Positions 47,401 to 58,505 are shown, counted from the stretch's first letter. The stretch is 64,000 nucleotides of DNA from Flaveria trinervia (GCA_025506515.1 CM046452.1:74001115-74065114); one strand, 5' to 3'. A program made the numbers and translations. The notes: generated by a model not told the origin, from the letters alone.

Positions 47401-47603
47401 CATAAAGCGGGTACTGGGCCGAGGTCTATCATAGAACCCCATACATTGCGCCCGGTGGCCTGACCATAGTACCAGGGTAAATTCAGGTGTACCATTGTCT
47501 TGTGCTATACCCCATCCATCACACATAAAGCGAGTACTGGGCCGAGGTCTATTATAGACCCCCATACATTGGGCCCGGTGGCCTGACCACAGTACCAATA
47601 GGT
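47401..47603. repeat. Direct duplication of about 80 bp within H
   Basis: Two copies starting CATAAAGCGRGTACTGGGCC at 47401 and 47524, 123 bp apart, both containing GGGCCGAGGTCTAT and CGGTGGCCTGACCA. Confidence 0.8.
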
Positions 47604-48111
47604 AAGCGAAAAAGGTTCTATACAAATGGTCGGTCATAAAGACGGACCCCGGTGTGCATCCTTCTGGGGTAGCTAACCCGCACACCGTTGAACTATCACC
47701 CTTCATTGGGCGTGTTTCCATATACAAGGCTTGCAAGACTTACTTTACTTCCCTTCGTTCATTAATGCATGCATTTTGTCATTATGTTCCTCTTTTCATT
47801 ATCTTCCACTTTGCGTTACATAATACTTTCATTTCATTCGTTAACATTCAACGTAAAGCAATGGGAAAATAGACATACAGTGTAAGGAACATCAACATAC
47901 ACAGTCAACATCATCATACAGGGCATCATACATACATAACATACATCATACATACCATCATGCATAAGCATCAATCATACATCATATCATCATCATACAA
48001 TGCCCATCACATCATCTATGGCCTCAAAGTCAACTTACATAGCCCCGGGAACCTCCGAAGTCAAAGCCTAAATTTCACTTTTTCCCTAAAAAGTCAGAAA
48101 ATATTCTAAGT

Positions 48112-48487
48112 GTTCATCCGCATTTCCCTTTTTGTTCATCCGCATTTCTTTTAGTTCATCCACATTAACTTTGCTCATCCGCATTCGTTTAGTCGCATGA
48201 ACTTACTCATCTGCATTTGTTCATCCGCTTTGTTCAGTCGCATGAACTTACTCATCCGCATTGTTTATCCGCATTAACTTTATTCATCCGCGTTTGTTCA
48301 GTTGCATGAACTTACTCATCCGCATTTGTTCATTCGCATGTCTTACTCATCCGCATTTGTTCATTTGCAAGACTTTCTCATCTGCATTGACTTTATCATT
48401 CGCATTGACTTTCTCATCCACATTTCTTATTCATCCGTATGCCCTCATCCGCATTTGTTGACACTTAAGCATTTTCTCATCCGTATG
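48112..48487. repeat. Degenerate minisatellite in H (TCATCCGCATT units)
   Basis: About twenty irregular units of TCATCCGCATTTGT and GTCGCATGAACTTAC type, spacing roughly 15-25 bp. On the LTR sense strand the core is AATGCGGATGA / CATGCGACTGA. It lies 615-990 bp from the LTR start. Confidence 0.8.
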
Positions 48488-50055
48488 TTCTAAGCTTAAA
48501 TCTTACATTCTAAGCCTTAGAAACATAACCATAATATCATCAAATCATGAACACAGTCCAAAATCAAACCATACCAGCAACATACACACAGTCATACATA
48601 CGGGTATGAAACCAGTTTTATAAAAACATACATTCATGCATTTCCAGCCCCAAAATCAGTTAAAACATGTAAAAGAGGGGTTCTAAAACTCACCTTTGCA
48701 GCTCCTGAGTATGGCTTCTTCCAAACTTGTTTGCAATTGAGTTCAACCACCTAAAACCCACCAAAAACACACACTCGAACACACACAACACACATAAGCA
48801 TACAACCGAGGCAAGGCCAGTTAAGAACAGTTAAAAACCATGAATTTCTTACCATGAATTTGAACTTCTTCTTGTTGTTCTTCAAGAACCGAAACCCTCT
48901 GCTCTGCTACTCTCTCTCTCTAAAATCTGAGAATTGTGTGGGTGTAGAAAGAGTGATGGGCGGCCATCACCTTTTACACCACTTTTTCAAACCTTTTGTC
49001 CTTTTGACACTTTTTACCCTTCAACTTGGGTAAAATATATTTTCTTTTTCTTTTTTCATTTTATTCTTCTTTCTTTGACTAAAAAAAATAACCGGGTGTT
49101 ACAAAAGAGCAAGAGGTTCCATCTGCTAACCCATCTTCCCATGAGTTGAAGAATGATGCAACCATGGAGACCACTACAGGGAATGAATAGGTAAATCAAC
49201 CCATTTCTACTTGTGATGATCAACCCCTATCCACCAAAGCTAGAAGAAACCGGGCAAAGGTAGCCAGAAGAACTGCCAAGAAGGTAGCTAAATCTAAGCT
49301 AAAGATTGACCCAAAGCAAAAGGGTGTTTTCATTTCAGCTAGATTCTAGGTGATAGACACTACTGATTCTGGATAGGAGTGTAGTACCAACACTCCTGTC
49401 CTACCAAAGGATCAAAAGTCAAAAGTGAATGTTGTAGAGGTAGAAAATAATATTAAGAAACTTCATCCTTCAAAATCCCCAAAGATTAACATTACATGCA
49501 TAATGTGTGGTCTGCAAAACAACTTGGCTAAAGATTATTATTACAATCCAGCAAGCACACATTAAGCAAATAATATTAAAAAAAGAAGCATCCAAGGAAG
49601 GATTCACATTTAGATCTTACCACACGGTTCAAGTTATGAAAAAAGGAAAGCTGGTTTTCGAAGCTAAGTTACGTTCGGAAGAAACTCATTCTTCCGAAGG
49701 GAAAATGGTTTCAGAAGTCAAGCCAAAGAAACCTCAAAAGAACAAAAGAGCTTCCTCAAAACCTTGCTAGAAGAAGGCTACTTTAGAAGAGAAGGTAGTG
49801 AATGCTTCTTCTGAAAACAAAAAGGCTTCGGAAGAAAGTCATGTTGTTCAAGCTTCAACAAGCTCATCAAAACTGATCAACCATGGGATGGAATGGAAGA
49901 TCAGACAAGATGCTGCAGCCATATCTTCCTTTTCAAAGACATCAGTTGAACCCTCTACCATTTATTTTGGTTCAATTATGTCATCATCAAGGGAAGAACC
50001 CAAGACCATCTAGGCTTGGGTTTCCAATCAAAACTAACTTTTCACCTTATGTGTA

Positions 50056-53000
50056 AGGACATTCACAAAACAAGAACAATAATGTCTGGATAATGGACAG
50101 TGAATGCTCCTGGCACATGACCGGGAATAGATCTCTACTTCAACAATTTCAACATTTGAATGGAGGTCCTGTTCAGTTTGGAGGTGAAACTGGAGGATAC
50201 ATTTCGGGCAGAGGAAGTGTATCCAATGGCTTGTTAAAAGTCGACAAAGTGAACTTTGTTAAATAGCTTGAACACAATCTCCTAAGTGTTTCTCAGTTTT
50301 GTGATCAAAAGCATCAAATGCTTTTCACAGAGCATGAGTGCATCATCCTCAAACCTGGGATGAAAATTCCTCAGGTACTGGTACTTCTTATATCTCCTAG
50401 AAAAAAGGATATGTACAAGCTAGATATGAACAATGCTTCCCTATTGGGGTGAAGTATCATGCTTTCTTTCTAAAGCCGATGGTGATGAGTCTGCCTTATG
50501 GCATAAACGTATGTGTCATGTGAATTTTAAAACCATGAAAAATTGGTTAAAAATAACTTGGTACATGGTGTGCCTAAAATGGAATTTTTCTGTAGAGATA
50601 ACTGTGTAGCTTGTTTGAAAGGAAAGCAACATAGAGTCTTTCACAAATCCAAAAAAGTTAACTCTATCACCACCCCATTACACTTATTCCACATGGATTT
50701 ATTTGGTCCAACAAGTATAATGAGCATTGGAAAGAAATCATATTGCCTTGTGATCGTTGATGATTTCATAAGATTTACACGGGTCTTCTTTTTAAGAACT
50801 AAGGATGAAACAGCTGAAACTTTAAACTTATTCTTAAAATTGAAAATCAAAGTGATCATTGGGTAAAGATAATTAGGAATGATCAAGGGACTGAGTTAAG
50901 AATCATGTTCTTGACTCATTCTATAACTCAAAAGGGATTACCAGACAAATCAGTGCTTCTAGAACTCCTTAACAAAATGGTGTTGCTGAGATGAGGAACA
51001 TGACACCGATTGAGGTTGATAGGACCATGTTAGCTGATTCAAAGATGCTTCTAACATTCTAGGCAGAGGCAATCACACCGCATGCTATGTGCATAATAGG
51101 GTTTTTATTGTCAAGCCACATGGAAAAATCCCTTATGAGTTATAGAACAAGAGGCCATCATTCATTGGCTTTCTAAGGTCCTTTGGCAGCAGGCGTACCA
51201 TACTTAACACAAAGGACAACTTGGAAAAATTTGCTCAGAAGTCAGATGATGCTATCTTTGTTGGATATTCCTCCACCTATATTGCATATAGAGTTTATAA
51301 CATCAAAAATCAAAAATTTGAGGAATCATCCAACATTGTTGTTAACGAGCACACTCCTTGTGTTAGGGGGAATGGCCCTGATCATATTTTTGATTTAGAA
51401 TTGTTCCCAAACTATTCTAAACCATCTTGTGAGAATGTTTTAGTTGGAATAGGTACTCAAAGTGATTTTGATGAATACTAGTTATTTGAGTTACCCAAAC
51501 CTCTTCCAAGTTCTTGAAATGTCTCTGAACCTCAAGCTCCCACCATTAGTAGATCTGACAGCAGACCATTTCAGGAACCAGACAGCTGTTAATACTACTT
51601 CTCAACCAATTGATGCTGAAGTTGTTTCTCCTTCATTCAATCAGTCCTCATTGAATGAGTGTGAAACATCAGCCGGACCAAGTGTTCAAAATCTTGAGCC
51701 AAACTTCTCAAATCTAGATTTATCCATGCAACTGGATGTAATTCCTAGGCTTAGGTTCACAACATTCATCCAGTTAAAAACATCATTGGAAATGTCTTTG
51801 AAGGTGTGAGAACCAGGAGACAATCTCATAATGGGAATGTCTGCTTGTACTCATGCTTTTTGTCTCAGATAGAACCCAAAAGGTAGAATATTCCTTGAAA
51901 GATTGTAGCTGGGTTGAATCAATGCAAGAGGAATTGCTTCAATTCAAAAGACAAAATGTTTGGAACCTTTGCCTACTACCATCTGGTCAAGTACCTATAG
52001 GCATCAAATGGATTCTTAGAAACAAGAGAGATGATAGAGGCTTGATCATCAAGAATAAGGCAAGACTGGTAGTTCAAGGATACACTCAGGAGAAAGGAAT
52101 CAATTATACTGATGTTTTTATACCTGTTGCAATACTAAGGTAGTTAGGATCTTCCTTGCTTATGCTGCATCTAAGAATTTTGCTGTCTACCAGCTTGATG
52201 TCAAGTGTGCCTTTCTATATGGGGATATAGATAGGGAAGTCTATGTGTGCCAGCCCCCAGGATTTGAAGACCCATAGCACCCCAACTGTGTGTGCAAACT
52301 AGTATGTGGTATGAGACCTTGTCTCAATTCTTTTGAAGAATGGTTACACTAGAGGTACCATTGATAAGACTCTTTTCATAAGTAAGTCTGGGAAAGACAT
52401 ATTGCTCGTCCAGGTCTATGTCGATAATATCATATTTGGTTTTTCAAATGACACATGTGTAAAGACTTTGAGAGCATTATGAAGAAGAAGTTTGAGATGA
52501 GTTCCATAGGAAAAATGGACTTTTTCCTTGGAATTCAGGTGAAGCAAATGAAGGAAGGGTTCTTTATCAATCAATCTAAGTATGTCAATGACATCTTAGA
52601 AAAATTTGAGATGAAAGATTGTAAATCAGCCAAGACATCTATTCCCAGAAACCGCAATCTTTGCCCTGACTCCGAGGGGAAGGATACCGATCAACATCAG
52701 TATAGAACAATTATTGGGTCTCTGATGTATCTCACAACAAGCAGGCTTGATATTATGTTTGCTACATGCATCTGTGCAAGAAATCAAGCTACTCCAAAGG
52801 TGTCTCACCTAGTTGCTGCTAAGAAAATTCTTAGATACCTCAAAGGAGCACCAAAGCTTGGTCTCTGGTATCCTAGAAACTCTAACTTCAATCTCTATGG
52901 TTATATTGATAGTGACTATGGTGGTTGTAACATCAACAAGAAATCCACATCAAGAGGATGTCAATTTCTTGGTGGAAGGATAATCTTATGGCAATGCAAG

Positions 53001-53360
53001 AAGCAATCATGTGTCTCAACATCTACTGCCGAAGTTGAATACATTGTTGTTGCAAGTTGCTATTGTCAGGTGCTTTCGATTCAAAATCAAATGCTAGACT
53101 ATGGATTCAAATTCATGAGCACTCTTATCCACATTAACAACAAGAGTGCAATCTCCATTACTGAAAATCCGGTGAAGCACTCCAAGATAAAGCATAGTGA
53201 CGTCAGGTATCATTTCATTAGAGATATTCATGAGAAAAACCTGATTAAATTAGTCAAAGTTGCTTCAAATGAACAATATGATGATTTGTTCACCAAAGCC
53301 TTTGATGAACACAAATTTATGTATCTTATTACGCCTATTGGAATGGTAAAAGTTGACTAA
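50056..53360 (+). pseudogene. Element D pol, catalytically dead remnant
   Basis: Protease site WIMDSECSWHMTGN has Gly to Glu (50096-50104). Pre-integrase CVACLKGKQH; integrase HMDLFGPTSIMSIGKKSYCL (50690-50760), then multiple stops to 51180. RT WILRNKRDDRGLIIKNKARL (52010-52070) and the catalytic motif changed to YVDN at 52417-52428. RNase H region is open from 52455 to 53360 (SDYGGCNINKKSTSRGCQF, RYHFIRDIHEKNLIKLVKVA), ending GMVKVD. The same gene order and close wording as B; older and more decayed. Confidence 0.88.
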
Positions 53361-53999
53361 TATATCTCATTTGAAAACCTTTTTAAAATATGTCTTTCCT
53401 TCTGTCAAATACAATCTAAGCCCTATTACAAAAGGTTATTCTTCAAAATTGACTAAGTGTGAGTATTTCTGAAGAGAAAATTACCCTCGGAAGAATTTTT
53501 CATTATCCTCCGAAGGCAATTTCCTCAAATCAAGCTTTATATTCCGAAGAGTTTTAGGCTCATAAGTATATCTTCACTACTTCCGAAGCTTGAAAACGTC
53601 TTTATTCGAAAGACATTCTTACTCTCGGAAGTAAATTTATTTACCTTCGGAAGTAAGTTTCAACTTCGGAAGAGTAAATCCTTCAGAAATACTTTTACCT
53701 TCGGAATAAGACTTTACTCTGTAATGGAAACCTTTGGGCCCCACACTGTAAAAAGCAAAGATTTTATCAATAATGTCATAATCTTTTAAATGACTTTTAA
53801 CCTTACCGCCCAATCACATATTACCCTTTCATCTTACCTCCAAACCATCACTTCACCTTATCCATCTGCCTTTTTCACCCATTTAAATAATTCCGATTCA
53901 TCACTTTAATCTTTTTACCACTTTTACTGCCCAAAGAACTTCTAATTCCAACCCTCAACACTTCTCCGATTTAAACTTGCTTCCCCTGTTCTTTCTCGC
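53361..53999 (+). repeat. D spacer between pol and accessory ORF with CTTCCGAAG words
   Basis: Non-coding. Positions 53470-53715 hold about ten CTTCCGAAG/CTTCGGAAG variants, as in the matching spacer of B. The accessory start follows at 54001. Confidence 0.7.
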
Positions 54000-54000
54000 A

Positions 54001-56945
54001 ATGGCACTAAACCCTCAACACAATCAAGTCGCACTTCTAGATTCATCCAGGGATGCTAACTTCTCTGAAATCATCACTTTTCTCACCCAATCTACCTACT
54101 AACTTCCATATCTTTCTCACAATGGCACTAAACCCTCAACACAATCAAGTCGCACTTCTGGATTCATTCTGATGACTCTAAAAGAGACATCATCATGCAT
54201 AGGAAACTAGGGCGCCAAGAAGCCACTTCTGGTTGTGAAGATGAACATACAAGGTATCATACCTCATCTCCCTATGATTCTTCTTATGAAGATGAGGGAA
54301 GACTAAAACTCACCATTCAAGACCTACTCATTAAACTCTTAAACCTTGAATGCAGGGTTAAGACTTTAGAAAGTACGTCCACCACTCAACAACTTAAGAT
54401 TGACATTCTCAGGGCTAAACTAGTTGAGAAACAGACTGAGAGGTCTGTTAGGCATGTACCAGTTCAGGTCTCCCTGACTTCTTTCTCTAGCTCATCTAGC
54501 TCTCAAGATGATGCTACCAAAAGGGGGAGAATGTTCAAAGACAAATACCCATGGTGTCCAAGAGCTCAATTGTCTCAAAGCTCTCTTCAAGATATCCCTC
54601 TCAGTATTTAGATATCTTCCTTGAGTCTCCTCCAGTTATCCTATAAGTGGATCCTAGGATGCTAAAAGATCTAAACAAGTTTCTCACCTTGTTTCTCATG
54701 GGATCTTCTATGTGGCAGCCAGGACCAGATATCTATGTGGCCTACTTTGGAGCTAAAGAGCTTCAGAGGTTGAATACATCCTCTACAACTTTTGAGGAAG
54801 TTGGTCAACCTAAGGTCTACATGGAACCTATGATTAATTTCGAATGGGAAATGGAAACTGATGGCCAAAAACCAAATAGTTGGGACATAGAGTGTATTAC
54901 CATAGACTTCCAAAGCAGAAGTCAAAGCTACGGAAGAAAAAATTCAATCTTCCGAAGTCGAGATGGAAGCTGCGGAAGGACTCTTCTCCTTGTCCAATGA
55001 TCCTATCATCACAGATGCAATCTTGGAGCTAGCATCTGAGGTGAACAGTGAAGACTTTCTAAAGTTGCTCATCACTCAATCATCATCATCACTTTATGCT
55101 CCAACAACCACTCAACAGCCTGAATCCTCTACACAAGAACCTCCAAGGTCTAAAGCTTCCGAAGATGTCAAAGAAAAAGGAAGCTGACTAAGGAATAATT
55201 TTTAGAGGAGGAAAGGTTGGAGAAATTGAAAAGAAGGGGAAGACTACCCTCTAGGAAACTACTAGCTACCAGTAGCAAAGTACGTAGCCAGCCAGGAGGC
55301 AGTTAATAACAAGAAAAGAGTAGAAGTAATTGACATACTTGTCAAGATAGGAGCTGCAAATGAAGAAGTGCTCCTCTTACCATTAGAGGAGTTGATTAAC
55401 TTGGAAAAGGCAACCCTACTATTAAAGAAGAAGAAGAAGCAGCGTTTGGCCTCGGAAGAAAAAAACCTAGAAAAAAGGAAGAAGCCGATCAAAGGCTAAG
55501 GAGTAAGAGAATAGCCTTTCTGAACTCAAGAGGATTCTCTCTTAAGGAACTTGCTCCACATAGCAATGACACGACCCTATGGCTGGTAAACAAAGAACAA
55601 GATCAAATGGAGAAGGAAAGAAAGAGGGCTTTCAGGGAAAAGATGAAGGAGAGAAAGAAGAAGGAAGATGATGCTGAGCGTGCAGCCTTGAAAAAGTCTA
55701 GGGACAAAGCCTGGATAAAAGTCTATCTTAGGGCCCATGGCTTCTTAGGCAGGCAGGTTGGACCCATGTCCATAAAGACCCTGCAGCATATTGTTAGTGA
55801 GATCAAAGATGACATATGCTCTGGAAGAAGGAAAGAGATGCACAGAAAAGTACAGGGATGACTTTCACACCTTCTCCACTACCACAACCTCAACCCGAAC
55901 CTATCCCCTTCCATTTCCCTATCTAAACTAAACCAGCCTCTGAGCCTTACACCCCTGAACCCACATCATCAACCTTACCCACTTCCTCACCTACACAATC
56001 CAAACAACCACCAAAAATACCCATACTCAAACCTAAAACCTTACCAAGAACCCAATCCTGATCAACCAAACAACCACTCAAGTCATGCTCTCATCCATCC
56101 AAATCTCTTTCCTTAGAAAAGTTTAAGGAAATCAAGAGGAAGCTCATCAACTACACATCTTTGAGCAATATCTCCTGTGAGGAGTCTGTCAATTTGACTT
56201 ATATTGACAACTCCTCAAGTTCCTCATAAGAGAGTAATTCTTTAATCTCCCAAGAGGAACACAGGACCAAGTAGCTAGACTACTTGGCCTCAACTCTAAT
56301 TCCTTAAATGATGAAGAGAAGAAGCTCAAAAGAAAGCTGGTGACTCTACTGGATACAAAGAAAGGGGACAAGGTTCCTAGTCAGCCTCATGTGCCAAGAA
56401 AGAAGATTATCCAATGGAGGTTCGTTGAAGCCTCTCATAACTTTGTTATGGATAGAGAGAATGGAGAGAGAAACAGGCTGAATGCCTCTTCCCTGCTACA
56501 CTCTAGCTGATTTGATATTGCTGAGTTAGCAGAGAAGCCATTCTCTAATCCCTCTAACTCTGACATAGGTGTTCACATTAGAAATAATCTGAGCAGCTTT
56601 CATCTTGTTGAGCTAACTATGAAATCCAAGATTGAAGAGGAGTTAAAGCTGAGAGAGAAGGAAGATAAGGAAAGGTCATCCATCAAAGGCAAAGTCTTTC
56701 TACAAATAGTTGAAGGCCCTGAATTGGAACAAATAGTTAGATGGGAGTATGAGTATAACTCCCATCAACTAACTCTCTTCAGAGGGACTTAGTAGAGGGT
56801 ACATATCATTCAGAGTGACAGACTGGACCTCTTATCCATGAATGATCTGTACAAACTTCTCAGCACCACTTCCGGGAAAAACAAAGAAACAGATAAGTAT
56901 CTGCTTTCCCTGGTGTTGAAAGTTCTAAGAAGCAAAAACAAGTGA
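54001..56945 (+). pseudogene. Accessory ORF of element D, N-module deleted, frameshifted
   Basis: Starts MALNPQHNQVALLDSSRDAN at 54001 and stops near 54103. About 60 bp of the start (53991-54053) is repeated at 54112-54172, after which the sequence jumps to the part equivalent to B 11460. The YPRF module is therefore missing. Downstream: coiled coil (LLNLECRVKTLESTSTTQQL), KAWIKVYLRAHGFLGRQVGP (55700-55770), DRLDLLSMNDLYKLLSTTSG and LLSLVLKVLR, TGA at 56945. Lys/Glu-rich helices at 55595-55700. At least seven breaks. Confidence 0.75.
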
Positions 56946-56962
56946 GGTTTTGGTAGTGTCAA

Positions 56963-56975
56963 CCTAGGGGGAGTT
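56963..56975 (+). promoter_or_regulatory. D polypurine tract
   Basis: CCTAGGGGGAGTT immediately before the 3' LTR. Confidence 0.8.
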
Positions 56976-57815
56976 TGTTGGATCAAGAAGGCTAGTTCAA
57001 CCAAAACCAAACACTTAGAGTATTTTGAGTACAACTAATAAAGTTCTTCCGAAGACAAGTTCAGCACTTTCGAAGGTATATGCCGAACTTCCGAAGCAAA
57101 GCTCAAAGGAACTTCCGTAGATGAGCTTCAGCTTTCGAAGACCAAGTCTCTGCTCTTCCGAGAGTTCAACACTTAGATGAAATGAAGACTACAACTTCCG
57201 AAGAATGAAGTCCAAAAGGAAGCCTCGGGAGAAGTAGTCACTTCAGAAGTATAAGTGGCTTCGGAAAAGTCAGTTAACCTTTTGAAGTACCTACTATGAA
57301 CCAGTGGATATAAGTATGGTTTCTCTAACACTCCGCTACAAATATCTGAGATATTTCATGGCATTTTCCTAAAAGGTCATGTAATTGACCATACTTAATC
57401 CACTGTTCACACTTTATCAGTTAGTACAGTTGCCAACTTTAGTTGGTGACAAAAGGTAAGTAATGGACATGTCATGACTATCATATCTTAAGATAAGACA
57501 TTATCTAAGATACCTTACCTATAGCTTTGTAGTATTTGCTTTAGTTATAGGATTCTAGCTGGTATTAAAGTATATCCGGTTGTAGGTAGTAGTATATATA
57601 GTTTCTCATTGTAACTCTTGTAGTAAGCTTGCAAGAGTCTTGGAATATTTTGAGTTGAGAAGTAATATATACAAGTATCTTGAAAATCATTCTCTCATGT
57701 TTTTCTTTGTGTTACTTAGTATATTATAATCAACTTTAGAAGAACTTTGTTTCTTGAGTGTTCATTAGTAAGTTTGAGAAAAATACTTGTGTTGAATACA
57801 AAAACCGATCCTGTA
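56976..57815 (+). repeat. D 3' LTR
   Basis: About 840 bp, TGTTGG... to ...CCTGTA. Many ACTTCCGAAG words at 57045-57270. More diverged from its partner than the B pair is. Confidence 0.88.
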
Positions 57816-57820
57816 ATCTC

Positions 57821-58084
57821 TCTCTCAAAACAATTTCTTCTTTGTTCGTCTTGATTATTTCTTCCTGCTTTAATAGTGATCTTCTGTTTCTTTCTTTCTG
57901 TCAACAATAATAACTACCACAGAAAAATGTCGATTCGTTGTTGCCTTGAATAATCAGATTCTCAACGACTATTGGTTATGATCACTGTTGCTATCTTCTT
58001 CCTTGATTACTTATTGCTTCTTCTCGCTTTACTCCCGCTTTCAAAAAATGACTATCAAAACAACCTTCTTTTTCTAACCTTGCC
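57821..58084. other. F internal segment right of D
   Basis: Pyrimidine-rich (TTCTTC) leader-like DNA of F next to its primer site. No frame on the F strand. Confidence 0.55.
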
Positions 58085-58095
58085 CTCTGATACCA
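58085..58095 (-). promoter_or_regulatory. F primer-binding site
   Basis: TGGTATCAGAG on the minus strand, two bases inside the F 5' LTR. This spacing fixes the LTR boundary at 58098. Confidence 0.8.
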
Positions 58096-58097
58096 AT

Positions 58098-58346
58098 TCT
58101 TGGTTTCAGGCCTAAGATTATACTTAAACTCTTGCATTCATTCATACTTCAAAACCTACATTATATAGAAAGTACATGAATTCCTAAAAACAAGTATCAT
58201 TACTCCACTACCCTTAATCTGTGCCCACTACTTGCTAAGTACTAAGACTAATTCAAATTAAAAACTTGATGCATACTCTAAACAACGCATGACTCAAACA
58301 CTAGACCCATGACTCCTAACATGATCCGATCAAGATTAACCTAACA
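58098..58346 (-). repeat. F 5' LTR (right copy)
   Basis: 249 bp matching 1518-1764, start TC for TG, end CTAACA, followed by the CCATA duplication. Confidence 0.85.
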
Positions 58347-58351
58347 CCATA

Positions 58352-58500
58352 TGTAAAAATGCTTCCATGCATGCTTTTAACAGGTCTACCTGTCTCTTAC
58401 ATAGTTTAGCCTTGCTTTGTCTATTATCTTGTGTTTGTACAATTTATTTACAGTATGATCGGATCAACGTGCAACCTAAATGATTTAATCAAGAGACTAA
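58352..58500. other. Short stretch between F and G
   Basis: About 150 bp of AT-rich host DNA; nothing recognised. Confidence 0.5.
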
Positions 58501-58505
58501 ATCAT

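Larger units (their letters stand above)
46910..49103 (-). mobile_element. Element H: solo LTR, Ty3/gypsy type
   Basis: 2,194 bp; on the minus strand TGTAACACCCGG...GGGGCCTTACA. Flanking 5-mers GAAGA (46905-46909) and AAAGA (49104-49108) form a duplication with one mismatch, and the D gag frame resumes across it (TEEQEVP as in B). There is no internal sequence or second LTR, so it is a solo LTR left by LTR-LTR recombination. Same family type as I at 60600. Confidence 0.85.
45234..50039 (+). pseudogene. Element D gag, broken and split by solo LTR H
   Basis: Starts MALKQKFEYKMRTMTKHPSS at 45234, with an in-frame TAG near 45302. Gag domain 45335-45706 (NGPYKAKVASPVGGG, NDSKKDSLKQQFKNFTQIAG). 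First knuckle CYNCNQLGHFAREC is intact (46265-46306). Coiled-coil part 46397-46850; H interrupts at 46910. Basic region TKARRNRAKVARRTAKKVAK at about 49240. The second knuckle has lost two ligands: it reads CIMCGLQNNLAKDY, with His to Asn at 49521 and Cys to Tyr at 49536. Near-identical order to B gag. Ends WVSNQN with TAA at 50037-50039 over the CTAAC (50034-50038). Confidence 0.85.
41615..57815 (+). mobile_element. Element D: decayed Ty1/copia of the B family, interrupted by E and H
   Basis: LTRs 41615-45143 (split by E) and 56976-57815. Flanking 5-mers ACCTT and ATCTC do not match well, so the target duplication is eroded or the right end is misplaced by a base or two (it ends TA for CA). 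Order: LTR, primer site, gag (split by H), pol, spacer with CTTCCGAAG words, accessory ORF lacking its N-module, purine tract, LTR. Catalytic residues in protease and RT are lost. Without E and H the element is about 11.3 kb. Confidence 0.9.
1518..58346 (-). mobile_element. Element F: TRIM-like LTR element, invaded by elements C and D
   Basis: Two related LTRs of about 248 bp (1518-1764 and 58098-58346) flank everything between them. The target duplication CCATA is perfect (1513-1517 and 58347-58351). The primer site (TGGTATCAGAG, minus strand, 58085-58095) is two bases inside the right LTR and a purine tract adjoins the left one. Once C and D are removed the remaining internal sequence is only about 1 kb (1765-2234, 41382-41609, 57821-58084) with no ORF, so the original was a non-autonomous element of about 1.5 kb. 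The expected TG start has decayed to TA and TC. Divergence of about 12% between the LTRs (by eye) makes it the oldest layer. Confidence 0.85.

Noticed and set aside
47323..47736. 137-aa minus-strand ORF with internal repeat
   Set aside because: Product of the 123-bp direct duplication in solo LTR H.
48112..48487. CRISPR-like array of short repeats
   Set aside because: Units are degenerate and irregularly spaced, lie inside a plant LTR, and have no spacer structure or cas genes.
41610..57820. Target duplication for element D
   Set aside because: ACCTT and ATCTC differ at two of five bases; not claimed.
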